Below are positions 18,177 through 26,367 of a stretch of DNA of 64,000 nucleotides, piece by piece. How positions within the stretch are numbered: the first letter of the stretch is position 1; every line of letters starts with the position of its first letter. The translations under genes and the position numbers were made by a program. This DNA comes from Prolixibacteraceae bacterium UBA1413 (lineage in GTDB: Bacteria; Bacteroidota; Bacteroidia; Bacteroidales; Prolixibacteraceae): NCBI GenBank assembly GCA_002304925.1, contig DBPT01000006.1, forward strand, positions 1-64,000. The letters are read 5' to 3'. Below the pieces are notes generated by a model that was not told the origin of the DNA, searched no databases, and worked only from the letters and a program-made list of their open reading frames with translations.

Positions 18177-18795
18177 TATTTCTCAGAATATTTTGTGTTT
18201 CATTTTCCTTTTCAAGCAGTCTTCGTCCCTTTGGAGTAACAACTGCATGAAGGTGGTAGTCTATTATGGATCTGAAATAGTCTCTCGCCGAGTATTCACT
18301 GCGTGTCAGGACACTGCTGATAAAAAATCTGACTAAAGAGCTTATGAAAAACCGGCTGATCAATTCAACATTTATATCCTGTCTGTAAAGCTTTTCAGTT
18401 TTCCCCTTTTCAAGGTTTCTCTTCATCCCTTCGAGAAAAGAGCCGAATCCGGCTTTGTGCTGTGAACCAGAGAGTTCCGGGAACATCTTTCTTAAGTCAT
18501 CAAAAAAGACCGGGCTAAGTGAATGAAAGACCTCGCCCATTCCGTAAATGCCTGATATGAATCCTTCAATTGCATCGACCTCTTCAGAATACATTATGGC
18601 TATCTTTTTTTCTAGGTCATGGAGAAAAGTCCGGAGGCAGTATTTCAGCAGCCCTTCCTTTGATTCAAAATGATTATAGAGGGTCTTTTTCGTGACAGCT
18701 GATTTTTCAGCAATTTCATCTATCGAAATATTAAGGCCATACTGCCTGAATACATTCATGGCCTTTGCTGCGTATTTATCCTTCCTGGCAGTCAT
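18169..18795 (-). CDS. TetR-family transcriptional regulator
   Basis: Repressor-type regulator, first gene of the efflux operon and therefore probably autoregulating it. The start at ATG 18795 (MTARKDKYAAKAM) is preferred over an upstream in-frame ATG at 18843 because the TetR DNA-binding domain begins at once: residues 8-50 contain AMNVFRQYGLNISIDEIAEK and the recognition helix region VTKKTLYNHFESKEGLL. The remaining about 150 residues form the variable ligand-binding domain. The stop overlaps the TolC-gene start. The AT-rich 18796-18900 upstream region is the likely operator, but I could not define a clean palindrome in it. Confidence 0.9.
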   Translation of the reverse strand: MTARKDKYAAKAMNVFRQYGLNISIDEIAEKSAVTKKTLYNHFESKEGLLKYCLRTFLHDLEKKIAIMYSEEVDAIEGFISGIYGMGEVFHSLSPVFFDDLRKMFPELSGSQHKAGFGSFLEGMKRNLEKGKTEKLYRQDINVELISRFFISSLVRFFISSVLTRSEYSARDYFRSIIDYHLHAVVTPKGRRLLEKENETQNILRNNE

Positions 18796-18843
18796 CAAAT
18801 ACAAAATAATTCTCAGCTGTAAATTTTCTGTAAATATACACAA

Positions 18844-19237
18844 ATTATATTAGATTAGTGTAATTAGTATATTTTTTAGTCCCAGCCTTTGGAACGGGCT
18901 AACCCCAGATTTTGAAGATTCTTGAATAACTGCACAGGCCGGAAGCCTTGACCATATTGTAATTTCCCGCTGCAGAACAGGGAGGCAATGAATCCCGGAC
19001 AACCGGGATGAGTTCGATGGTGTTCCTCACCGGATCAGCCATAGGCAGAGACCGGGCATTAATGCTTGCCTGGCACAAAGAACGGATGTAGTCAATTCGG
19101 TTGCCGGAATTCAGCGGGTCATTAGGATTACTTCCGGTGTCAGATGATCAATCTGATCCGGCGCCAGGTGGTCAGGGGCACCGGCCTTTGCATCAATACC
19201 AATTTACAGGTAATAACGCCTGCTTCTTATCGAATGA
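18844..19237. other. Intergenic region with one copy of a repeated element
   Basis: No complete gene is recognised. The left part (18844-18900) is the AT-rich TetR promoter region; the right part carries the dispersed element described separately. The plus-strand frame beginning at 19101 runs antisense into the transporter gene and is not supported. Confidence 0.5.
18990..19112 (+). repeat. Dispersed 123-bp element, copy 1
   Basis: This segment aligns without gaps to the reverse complement of 43672-43794; by hand I count about 104 matches in 123. Both copies share a frame reading GNESRxTGMSSxVF, then xTGSxIxR, then MLAWHKxxM and a stop (TAG here, TAA in the other copy). Similarity continues upstream into a GC-rich module (CCCGCTGCAGAACAGG at 18968-18983). 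It may be a degenerate mobile or gene remnant, or a conserved intergenic element of this genome. Confidence 0.8.
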
Positions 19238-20182
19238 CTATGCTTCCAAAGGTTTTCTGGCCCATATCGACGACAGGATCAGTCCTGATACGATGTGCCA
19301 AACGCCCCACCAGGCAGCGACAACCGCCATACCCCCCAATTCCAAGTCAGGCGGGAAAATCTTTGGATTGAACATCAGCACCAGTGCCAAACCCGAATTT
19401 TGAATGCCGGTTTCAATGGTAATCGCCCGCCGGTCCATCCTCGGCCTCCGCATAATGGTACTGAAAACAAATCCGATGGCCAGGGCCAATCCATTATGAA
19501 GCAAAACAATGAAGAATATCAGGTGAATGGCTTTCATGAAATTGGAGAAATTGGCCGAAAGCAGGATGATGACAAAGAGGATGAAAATGATGAAGGAGAT
19601 CTGCTTGGCCGGCTTTTTGATTTTTTCTGTCAGCCGGGGAAACCGTTTGGCAAAAAACACTCCCAGGGCAACCGGGATTCCCAACAGGATGAAAACCGTC
19701 TGGACCACCTGCCAGAAATCGATCTCGATAGGGCGCAACAACTCCGCCCCTGTTTTCTCGTACATATTAATGTACAGATCACCCCAGAAAGCAAAGTTGG
19801 CTGGCGTCATCACCATGGCAATCATGGTCGAAAAGGCAGTCATCGAAACCGACAGTGCAATATTTCCCTTTGCCAGGGAGGTCATGAAATTGGAAACGTT
19901 CCCTCCCGGACAAGCAGCCACCAGGATCATCCCCAACGCTACCGATGGCGTCGGATTCAGGATCAGTACAAGCAGAAAGGTTCCGGCCGGCAATAATATA
20001 AACTGAGAAACCAAACCCGTAATGAAGGACTTCGGCTTCTTGAATACATCCCGGAATTCCGACAACTTGATATTCAATGCAACGCCAAACATGACGAACG
20101 CGATGGTAACGTTCAGAAAAAACAATCCTCCCTCCGAGAAATTGAGGCGAATATGGTCCAGTGCCAAAAGTGCTTCCTTCAT
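19238..20182 (-). CDS. Bile acid:sodium symporter (BASS) family transporter
   Basis: Integral membrane transporter of the BASS superfamily, whose members carry bile acids, pantoate, pyruvate or other organic anions with sodium. The 314 aa show about nine to ten hydrophobic segments, and the family landmark AACPGGNVSNFMTSLAKGN lies at about residues 88-106. The second crossover region includes TIETGIQNSGLALVLMF (about 257-273). The start at 20182 is preceded by an AT-rich spacer and by the terminator of the DUF2147 gene, so this gene probably has its own promoter. Substrate unknown; taurocholate-like substrates are only one possibility. Confidence 0.92.
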   Translation of the reverse strand: MKEALLALDHIRLNFSEGGLFFLNVTIAFVMFGVALNIKLSEFRDVFKKPKSFITGLVSQFILLPAGTFLLVLILNPTPSVALGMILVAACPGGNVSNFMTSLAKGNIALSVSMTAFSTMIAMVMTPANFAFWGDLYINMYEKTGAELLRPIEIDFWQVVQTVFILLGIPVALGVFFAKRFPRLTEKIKKPAKQISFIIFILFVIILLSANFSNFMKAIHLIFFIVLLHNGLALAIGFVFSTIMRRPRMDRRAITIETGIQNSGLALVLMFNPKIFPPDLELGGMAVVAAWWGVWHIVSGLILSSIWARKPLEA

Positions 20183-20244
20183 AAGTTCCGATTTAGTTTA
20201 AGGGCGTTAAATTAATTATTCTTTTTAACAGCAAATCCTGTTTG

Positions 20245-20285
20245 AAAAAAAATACTCCTGTCCCATAAAAAACAGAAGTATTTTT
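20245..20285 (-). terminator. Terminator of the DUF2147 gene
   Basis: A long hairpin (AAAAATACT 20248-20256 with AGTATTTTT 20277-20285, plus inner CTGT/ACAG) is followed on the minus strand by a run of T. It lies 98 bp beyond the DUF2147 stop and separates that gene from the BASS transporter gene. Confidence 0.75.
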
Positions 20286-20382
20286 CGTCCTTTCAAACGA
20301 ACCGGTCAAATCCTTCCGGTTTCCGCATCAGCGGACCTGCCATCCACCTGTAAGGAAACGAAAAGAAAAAAACCCGTATTTG

Positions 20383-20829
20383 TTAATTTGTCGCCCTGGT
20401 CCAGATGGTGGAACGACCCAACATCTTTATGCCAACAACATATCCTTTCAGATATAAAGTATTGGGATCTTTTTCAAACCAGGCATAACAGTCGTAAGTT
20501 TTCCCATTTTCGGGATCGTAAACCCTGCCATTATCCCATTGGCTCTTACCGGCATTGAACTGCAACCCTGAAAGGATCTGCAAACCAAGCTTGGACCTGG
20601 ATCTCAGCTTCGGATCAGGATTGTTGGTATCCTTTTCCGGCTCACCGTTTACATAACTCGAAGGGTTGATATACACAACCGTCCCGATGAACTTTCCGTT
20701 CACCTCCTTGATCTCAATCTTCGATGTCTTTTCATCATTCCACCAGATTCCGGCAATTGCCTCAGCTTTTTGGGCCATTCCTTTTATGGCAAAAAACAGC
20801 AACAGGGAAAAAATCAAAACTCTTTTCAT
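20383..20829 (-). CDS. DUF2147-family secreted protein
   Basis: A 148-aa exported protein (signal peptide MKRVLIFSLLLFFAIKGMAQ) matching the DUF2147 pattern: GIWWNDEKTSKIEI near the mature N-terminus, a central GKFIGTVVYI strand, YDPENGKTYDCYAWFE and a C-terminal LYLKGYVVGIKMLGRSTIW. The fold is a small beta-barrel seen in periplasmic or outer-membrane-associated proteins; the function is not established. It is bounded by its own terminator downstream and a 270-bp gap upstream, so it is probably a single-gene unit. Confidence 0.88.
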   Translation of the reverse strand: MKRVLIFSLLLFFAIKGMAQKAEAIAGIWWNDEKTSKIEIKEVNGKFIGTVVYINPSSYVNGEPEKDTNNPDPKLRSRSKLGLQILSGLQFNAGKSQWDNGRVYDPENGKTYDCYAWFEKDPNTLYLKGYVVGIKMLGRSTIWTRATN

Positions 20830-21102
20830 ATTCTTCAGCGATTTAAAGTGACAAAATAAATTTCTTAGCCTAAACTAATAAACACTAAAATATAAAATTT
20901 TCCATTGAAGCAAATTAAATGCCGTTTTATGTCTGAATCTATTAACCTGCTTCCTGAGTTATAACGCCGAAGATCAAAATCTATTTTTTTGCACTTATTT
21001 TACTTTGGCGCGACCCTCCATGACAAACGAGACAAAACAAATCCCGCTACTCTGATCAGCCTTGTCTATAACCGCAGGGGTCATGCTGCCCGCTGCAAAA
21101 CC

Positions 21103-22395
21103 CTAGGATAACACATGGAACAGCAGGTAAGCGATAATCAGGGTAAAAATGATGTTAAAAGTTTGGCCAATCAGGAAGGCATACAGGGGTTTTTTGCTGT
21201 CCATGGCTTTCAGGTCAGCAAAACGGGTTTCCAGGCCGATGCTGATAAAGGCCAGGTTAAACCAGAAGTTAGCAAAGGACTTCATAACTTTGCCCGTACT
21301 TTTGGCAGTTTCCGGCTCGAGAAGGAAAGAAAACACCAGCGAGGCGATGATGAAGCCCAGTACGAACTTGGGGAAGCGTTCCCAGATCACTCTCAGGGAT
21401 ACTCTTTCACGCCCGTTTTCCCCTTTGCTGCGGTATGCCCAGTAAACGGAAATCAGGAAAGCGGCAACTCCCAGCAACACATTCTGCGAGAATTTCACAA
21501 TGGTGGCGTATTTCAGTCCGGTTTCCCCGGCAATGGTGCCGGCAGCAACCACGGCCCCCGTGGTGTCGATGGTCCCTCCCATCCAGGCACCCGTGACCAT
21601 TTCAGAAAGCCCGATCCACTTCGCCAGGGCCGGCATCAGCACCATCATGGGAATGGCAACGATCAACACGATGGAAATGATAAAAGAGAGTTTTTTCTTA
21701 TCGCCGTTGATGGCCCCGGCAGTGGCAATGGCAGCGGAAACCCCGCAAATCGACACCCCACTGGCCAGCATCGTCGCAAACTCATCGTCCACTTTCATCT
21801 TCCGGGCTATCCAAAAGGTAAAATACCACACGGCAACCACTACGATGACCGCCTGGATCAGCCCAAAGGAGCCGGCCGAAAGAATATCCCCGAACAAAAT
21901 GGTGGAACCCAGCAAAACCAGACCGGTCTTGACATAAAATTCCGACTGGGCACCGGCCTTGAGCCAGCCAGGCAGCTTCACCAGGTTCCCGATCAGCAGC
22001 CCCAACGCCAGGGAGAAAATAACGGTTTCCAGACCCAGGTTTTTAAAACCCGTGAAGGAAGAGAGAAATTGGGCCAGGAAGGCCAGCAAACAAACCACAA
22101 TGAAACCGGTGATGAAATTTTTCAGCCTCTTCCCGCTCAGCACCACCCCTAAAATGGAAGCCACACCAAAGATGAGCAGTGTCGATAACAGGGAAATGAA
22201 TAACGATCGGGAATTGAAAACATTGACAATGCCGGTGTAATCATTCCATCCCGCTTTCCCGCCAAAGGATGGCGTGGTGATGGTATAACCAGCCGCAATC
22301 ACAAACACAATCAGGGTAAATCCTATTGCCACCGACGCCCAGTCCTCACCCATGTTCCAGGGCTTGCGGGCAGAAATCCCATTTTCTGCTGCCAT
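21103..22395 (-). CDS. YeiH/UPF0324-family putative sulfate or anion exporter
   Basis: Multi-spanning membrane protein (430 aa, about eleven segments) of the conserved family annotated as YeiH-type sulfate exporters. Landmarks are KTGLVLLGSTILFGDIL (about residues 156-172), GVSICGVSAAIATAGAI (about 213-229) and AWMGGTIDTTGAVVAAG (about 271-287). Bacteroidota members are commonly about 100 residues longer than E. coli YeiH, because of extra N-terminal segments, which is also seen here. The gene is divergent from a porin gene, and the 268-bp region between them carries two long direct repeats, so the two are likely coregulated. The transported substrate is not proven for this family. Confidence 0.9.
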   Translation of the reverse strand: MAAENGISARKPWNMGEDWASVAIGFTLIVFVIAAGYTITTPSFGGKAGWNDYTGIVNVFNSRSLFISLLSTLLIFGVASILGVVLSGKRLKNFITGFIVVCLLAFLAQFLSSFTGFKNLGLETVIFSLALGLLIGNLVKLPGWLKAGAQSEFYVKTGLVLLGSTILFGDILSAGSFGLIQAVIVVVAVWYFTFWIARKMKVDDEFATMLASGVSICGVSAAIATAGAINGDKKKLSFIISIVLIVAIPMMVLMPALAKWIGLSEMVTGAWMGGTIDTTGAVVAAGTIAGETGLKYATIVKFSQNVLLGVAAFLISVYWAYRSKGENGRERVSLRVIWERFPKFVLGFIIASLVFSFLLEPETAKSTGKVMKSFANFWFNLAFISIGLETRFADLKAMDSKKPLYAFLIGQTFNIIFTLIIAYLLFHVLS

Positions 22396-22485
22396 AATTT
22401 CAGTATTATTTTGTTAAACGGTTTAATTAAGAAAAGTTGACGCTATCGCTCTCCAGGCAAAGATCAAAACTCCTGAGAAAAATTC

Positions 22486-22507
22486 AATACGTATAAATTG
22501 GTATTTT
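22486..22507 (+). promoter_or_regulatory. Regulatory direct repeat, copy 1
   Basis: The 22-bp sequence AATACGTATA-AA-TTGGTATTTT occurs here and again at 22560-22581 with only the two central bases changed (AA to TT). The copies are 74 bp apart start to start, close to seven helical turns, between the divergent YeiH-type and porin genes. This arrangement fits paired binding sites for one regulator on the same face of DNA. The regulator is not identifiable from the window. Confidence 0.65.
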
Positions 22508-22559
22508 ACATGGATATAACCTGACAAATGGCAGGTTTACGGATGCCTTCGCCGCCGGG

Positions 22560-22581
22560 AATACGTATATTTTGGTATTTT
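22560..22581 (+). promoter_or_regulatory. Regulatory direct repeat, copy 2
   Basis: Second copy, AATACGTATA-TT-TTGGTATTTT, 82 bp before the porin start codon. Both copies contain the palindromic core TACGTA and the same GGTATTTT tail, so 20 of 22 bases match, which is far beyond chance in a 268-bp region. Confidence 0.65.
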
Positions 22582-22663
22582 TCAAATTCGCGATGAATAG
22601 AAGAATGTATTTCCGGAATCATTTTTTATTTTCGCTGGCATAATAACCATTGAAACCAGCATT

Positions 22664-23650
22664 ATGAAAAGAATTTTTATCCTTTTTCCCCTTGCTGCGG
22701 TTTTCCTTTTCTCTGAAATCTCAGCACAGGAGGGATCTGAATTTAAACCGGGAGGTAAGGTTGAAGTGAGGATTTTCACCAATTTTACTTCCTCATTTTC
22801 CGACGGGAAAAACTTCAACAACTTTAACGTTGGCCGGGCTTACCTGGGGTACAGCTACAATTTTTCCGAGAATTTCAGCGGAAAGATCACCTATGACGTG
22901 GGAAATACAGGCGCTTCGAAAAACCAGTTTTCCGGCTTCCTGAAATTCGCCTACCTGCAATACAAAAAGGATAACTTCAGCATTATGGGAGGGATGATTC
23001 CCCTTTACCATTATTCGCTGACCGATGCCGAGTGGGGCTACCGGTACATTTTGAATCCCTTTCACAGTGAATACGGATTTGGCACCCCTGCCGATCTGGG
23101 CCTCGGTATGGAATACAAGTTCGCATCCTGGGTGAATGCCGACCTGATTCTGGTCAATGGGGAAAGTTTTAAAATGGCGGAGAGCGATTCCACTTTCAAA
23201 GCCGGTGCGGGATTAAAACTCTTTCCGGTCAAGAATTTGATGATCAGGGGTTATTTTGACACCATGAAAAGGGATGGTGCCAATCAGCAAACCACCGAAG
23301 CTTTGGCCGTTTATGAAAACAGCCGGTTCAAGCTTTCAGCCGCTTACAGCTTCCAGAAAGACCATGCCCTGGTAAAAGGAAATGATTACAGCGGCTACAC
23401 GGTAAACGGCTCCCTGTATTTGAAAAATGTGACCCTGATCGGCCGATATGACCTGTTGGAATCGGTTGTCCCCGACGGCGTCCTGAATGCGTGGAACCTG
23501 GGCAAGGACGGACAGTTCTTTTTAGCCGGCATCGAATTTGCACCCGTCAAAGGAGTCAAAATTGCGCCGAACTATCAGGGTTGGAAACCTGCTGACGATA
23601 GAAAACCCTTTGTTTCCAGAGTTTCCCTCCACGTCGACATCAAAATATAG
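22664..23650 (+). CDS. Outer-membrane porin (phosphate-selective porin-like)
   Basis: A 328-aa exported beta-barrel protein: signal peptide to about residue 21 (LFSEISAQ), then alternating amphipathic strands throughout, for example VEVRIFTNFTSSF, GRAYLGYSYNFSENFSGKI and MIRGYFDTMKRDGA, and a C-terminal strand ending VSLHVDIKI. The pattern resembles OprO/OprP-type and related Bacteroidota porins, but the substrate cannot be read. It is divergent from the YeiH-type exporter gene and shares its promoter region with direct repeats. A 7-bp inverted repeat (TCCGGAA/TTCCGGA) follows the stop but lacks a T-run. Confidence 0.85.
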   Translation: MKRIFILFPLAAVFLFSEISAQEGSEFKPGGKVEVRIFTNFTSSFSDGKNFNNFNVGRAYLGYSYNFSENFSGKITYDVGNTGASKNQFSGFLKFAYLQYKKDNFSIMGGMIPLYHYSLTDAEWGYRYILNPFHSEYGFGTPADLGLGMEYKFASWVNADLILVNGESFKMAESDSTFKAGAGLKLFPVKNLMIRGYFDTMKRDGANQQTTEALAVYENSRFKLSAAYSFQKDHALVKGNDYSGYTVNGSLYLKNVTLIGRYDLLESVVPDGVLNAWNLGKDGQFFLAGIEFAPVKGVKIAPNYQGWKPADDRKPFVSRVSLHVDIKI

Positions 23651-23748
23651 GTCCGGAAAACTTGAAATTCCGGAGATTTCCGAAATTCTGGTATGAGTTT
23701 TGCTTCTCTTCACAGTGAAGACACCGTCTTCCAAAAAATATTGAAGAG

Positions 23749-25386
23749 ATGAAAACAACCGTATTCACATGGATCTTCGGGCTGCTGGCAGCGGCCGGGA
23801 TCACAGCAGGAGCGCAGGAGAGACCCGCCGAATATCTCGGATTGCCGGGTGACAACCTCAATCTCTATGCGGTCATGAAACTCTTCCAGGAGTCAGAAAC
23901 GCTGGAAGGTTTTGAGAGAAGCCTTAATGACGAAAATTCCAGGATCAATAACCTCGACCTGAACGGTGATCATCTGGTCGATTACATTATGGTTAACGAC
24001 TACCCTGACGGCAATGTGCATACGATCGTTCTCAGGGTGGCTTTGGACCAGTATGAGAGTCAGGATGTGGCGGTCTTCACCGTGGAACGCTTCAGGGACG
24101 GGTCCGTCCAGATCCAGCTTATCGGGGATGAAGATCTTTACGGGAAGAATTACATCATCGAACCTTCGTACGCCGAAACGCCGAATCCCGGATATACCGG
24201 ATATACCGGCCGGCCCGTGCAGGTGGAGCGGCAGGTTACCGTTTATGTTTCAACCTGGCCGCTGATCCGCTTCATTTACCTTCCCGACTACTACGTATGG
24301 CGCTCGAGATGGTACTGGGGATACTGGCCGTCTTACTGGCATGCCTGGCGCCCCTACTACTGGCACTACTATTACGGCTATCATTCCCACTGGTATCCTC
24401 ACTACTACCGTCACTACCGCCTCTGGCACACTCCCCGGGTCGTGCACTATCACAACCATTACTACACCAACATCCGGATTCACAGCACCCATGTCAGGAC
24501 CAGGATTCAGGAGGGCAGGTACCGTGACACCTATTCCAGGCCTGATACCAGGAATGAAGGGGAAGCCCTGGCCAGGAAAGTTTCCCGGCAGGGTTCAGGA
24601 AACAGCTCCCTTGAAAGTCAGCGCAGAACCGCTTCTTCAGGAAGTTCCAGGGAAGCGGTATCCGGAATGAACCGGTCCCGGACAGCGGCAGTATCGAAAA
24701 GAGGGGCCGTCAAATCGGCGGTGAGGTCTTCCTCTTCTCAGGAAAGTGGGGTTTCACGGCGCTCCGCCACCTCTTCTGTCAACCAAAGAGGCAGTTCCTC
24801 CGCAGCAAGAGTCGCTTCCGGCGAAGCCACGCGGCGGTCATCCCAGCCGGCAACATCGAGGGGCACCGTCCAGTCCTCCACAGGGCAGACCAAAAGCGCT
24901 TCACAACGCCCTGCCGCTGTTTCATCACGCGAAACAACCACCCGGTCATCGGCCCCTTCGGTGAATAATTCATCCCGGGGAGCGACCACACGGCCTTCAA
25001 CCGGTCAGGTGAACACCTCCTCCGGCAGGTCCGCAGGAAACAGCCCGGCCAGGGTAGCTCAACAGAGTTCTTCCGGACAGACAAAATCAGCCTCCTCACC
25101 TGCTAAGGTGCAGGCCCAGCCGTCCTCCCAAAGGTCCCCGGAATCGGTGCAGTCCCGGCCGTCCTCCCAGAGATCAACCGCTCCATCCCAATCCCGGGTC
25201 TCCTCCCGGTCGTCCTCCATGAAATCGGCATCCGTGGCAAACAGGTCCTCTTCCGGCTCTTCCGGAAGGTCTTCCGGAAGGATCAGTTCAGGTCACTCCT
25301 CCCCTTCCCGGGGAAGCGCTTCAGGTGCTTCCGGAAGGAGCGGCGGCAGCAGCAGAGGATCTTCAGGATCGGGAGGCCGCAGGTAA
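23749..25386 (+). CDS. Secreted protein with aromatic/His-rich centre and Ser/Arg-rich tail
   Basis: The function is unknown. After a signal peptide (to about residue 23, TAGAQ), residues 30-130 form a globular domain with an EF-hand-like stretch LDLNGDHLVDYIMV (about 73-86). About residues 165-240 are extraordinarily rich in Tyr, Trp, His and Arg (for example WRSRWYWGYWPSYWHAWRPY). Residues 250-545 are low-complexity Ser/Arg/Gln/Thr, with recurrent S-S-x-Q-x motifs, ending in a Gly/Ser tail (SGSGGRR). The EF-hand-like motif could bind calcium and the aromatic/His block could bind metal or the cell surface; both are inference. Comparable proteins occur in Bacteroidota as uncharacterised exported proteins. 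The plus-strand composition is high in GC in the tail. Confidence 0.8.
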   Translation: MKTTVFTWIFGLLAAAGITAGAQERPAEYLGLPGDNLNLYAVMKLFQESETLEGFERSLNDENSRINNLDLNGDHLVDYIMVNDYPDGNVHTIVLRVALDQYESQDVAVFTVERFRDGSVQIQLIGDEDLYGKNYIIEPSYAETPNPGYTGYTGRPVQVERQVTVYVSTWPLIRFIYLPDYYVWRSRWYWGYWPSYWHAWRPYYWHYYYGYHSHWYPHYYRHYRLWHTPRVVHYHNHYYTNIRIHSTHVRTRIQEGRYRDTYSRPDTRNEGEALARKVSRQGSGNSSLESQRRTASSGSSREAVSGMNRSRTAAVSKRGAVKSAVRSSSSQESGVSRRSATSSVNQRGSSSAARVASGEATRRSSQPATSRGTVQSSTGQTKSASQRPAAVSSRETTTRSSAPSVNNSSRGATTRPSTGQVNTSSGRSAGNSPARVAQQSSSGQTKSASSPAKVQAQPSSQRSPESVQSRPSSQRSTAPSQSRVSSRSSSMKSASVANRSSSGSSGRSSGRISSGHSSPSRGSASGASGRSGGSSRGSSGSGGRR

Positions 25387-25403
25387 TTATTCGGGTTTCT
25401 CCT

Positions 25404-25679
25404 TTAACCGATAGGCAACAACGCAATTCTTAAAAAAGTGAGACCCAATTGAAGGTTCTCCTCCGGCAGATATTCAATATCTGCCGTGTTGCTTTTTATA
25501 CTTTTGGTAATCAGCAGTGACACAGTGGTGTTATCGGGATTAACCATGACAATTTCACCCCCTGGTCGGAAACGATAAAATAGCCGGGAAATCGGCAACG
25601 CCTCTGAATAAAGTACCCCTGAAGGAATTTTTTCCATCCCTTTTTCATAACTTTGAACAAGGATGCGCATCATAACCAT
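25404..25679 (-). CDS. Small hypothetical protein (91 aa), uncertain
   Basis: A minus-strand frame fills the gap between two plus-strand genes, ending 17 bp from one stop and starting 22 bp from the next start codon. The protein has no signal peptide; its composition looks ordinary (YEKGMEKIPSGVLYSEALPI, DIEYLPEENLQLGLTFLRIA). ATGs at 25679, 25673 and 25670 are possible starts. I recognise no family. The tight divergent spacing leaves little room for two promoters, which lowers confidence. Confidence 0.4.
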   Translation of the reverse strand: MVMMRILVQSYEKGMEKIPSGVLYSEALPISRLFYRFRPGGEIVMVNPDNTTVSLLITKSIKSNTADIEYLPEENLQLGLTFLRIALLPIG

Positions 25680-25701
25680 AACAAATTAATATTCAAACCA
25701 T

Positions 25702-26367
25702 ATGAAGCCATGGGCCATGAAATCGTCTCTGCCGGGAAACGTATCGGATCACTTGCAGCACCGTATTTCGAAAATTGAAACAATGACAGGTTCGGAAATT
25801 ATCCTGTCCACCGTCAGGCGAAGCGACAGTTATCCGGAAATTCCGTGGAAAGCTTTCGCGATAGGTGTTTCCGTCACCGGATTTGCAGTTTTTATCGCGG
25901 ATATTCTCCTGATGAAATGGATTACTCAGGGGATCATCCTTTTATCGTTTGTGACAACGCTGGCTTCCGGACTGCTGCTGGTCTTGCTGACCATGCTGCT
26001 TCCGGGTTTTGCGAGGCTTTTTTTGATGAAGGGCAGGGCCGAATGCGAAGTCAGACAGTATGCAGAATCACTTTTCCTCTCCAAAGAAATGTTCCTGACC
26101 CGTGAGAGAAAAGGAATCCTGGTATTGGTAAGCATTTTTGAGCAAAAGGTTGTTCTTTTGGTGGATGTCGGTATTCGGCCGCTGCTGGCAGCGCCCGTGA
26201 TGAAAGAGATCATTGACCGGATGACACCATTGCTTGCCCGTAAAGATCTTCCGGGAGCCCTGGAAATAGCCCTTGATGAACTCTCCCTCCGGTTGAAATC
26301 GCCAACTGCCGGGAAAGCCGGATTAAACGAACTTCCTGATGAAATCATTGAAAACCAGGGAATATGA
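25702..26367 (+). CDS. TPM-domain membrane protein
   Basis: A 221-aa protein with two central membrane segments (about residues 52-72 and 76-104) between parts of a TPM (TLP18.3/Psb32/MOLO-1) type domain. HRISKIETMTGSEIILSTVR at the N-terminus is the TPM beginning, and RKGILVLVSIFEQKVVLLVD with GIRPLL after the membrane part is its second half. TPM proteins are linked to photosystem repair or acid phosphatase activity in plants and are uncharacterised in most bacteria. The stop overlaps the next start (ATGA), so it is translationally coupled to the second TPM gene. The pairing of a membrane-split and a canonical TPM protein is recurrent in Bacteroidota. Confidence 0.82.
   Translation: MKPWAMKSSLPGNVSDHLQHRISKIETMTGSEIILSTVRRSDSYPEIPWKAFAIGVSVTGFAVFIADILLMKWITQGIILLSFVTTLASGLLLVLLTMLLPGFARLFLMKGRAECEVRQYAESLFLSKEMFLTRERKGILVLVSIFEQKVVLLVDVGIRPLLAAPVMKEIIDRMTPLLARKDLPGALEIALDELSLRLKSPTAGKAGLNELPDEIIENQGI

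Noticed and set aside
12477..18843. Efflux operon considered as a possible novel secretion system
   Set aside because: Gene order and domain content match ordinary TetR-regulated RND multidrug pumps.
21115..22152. 345-codon plus-strand frame opposite the YeiH-type gene
   Set aside because: Fully antisense to a well-recognised membrane protein gene; its Gly/Gln/His/Asn-rich translation is typical of the complement of hydrophobic segments.
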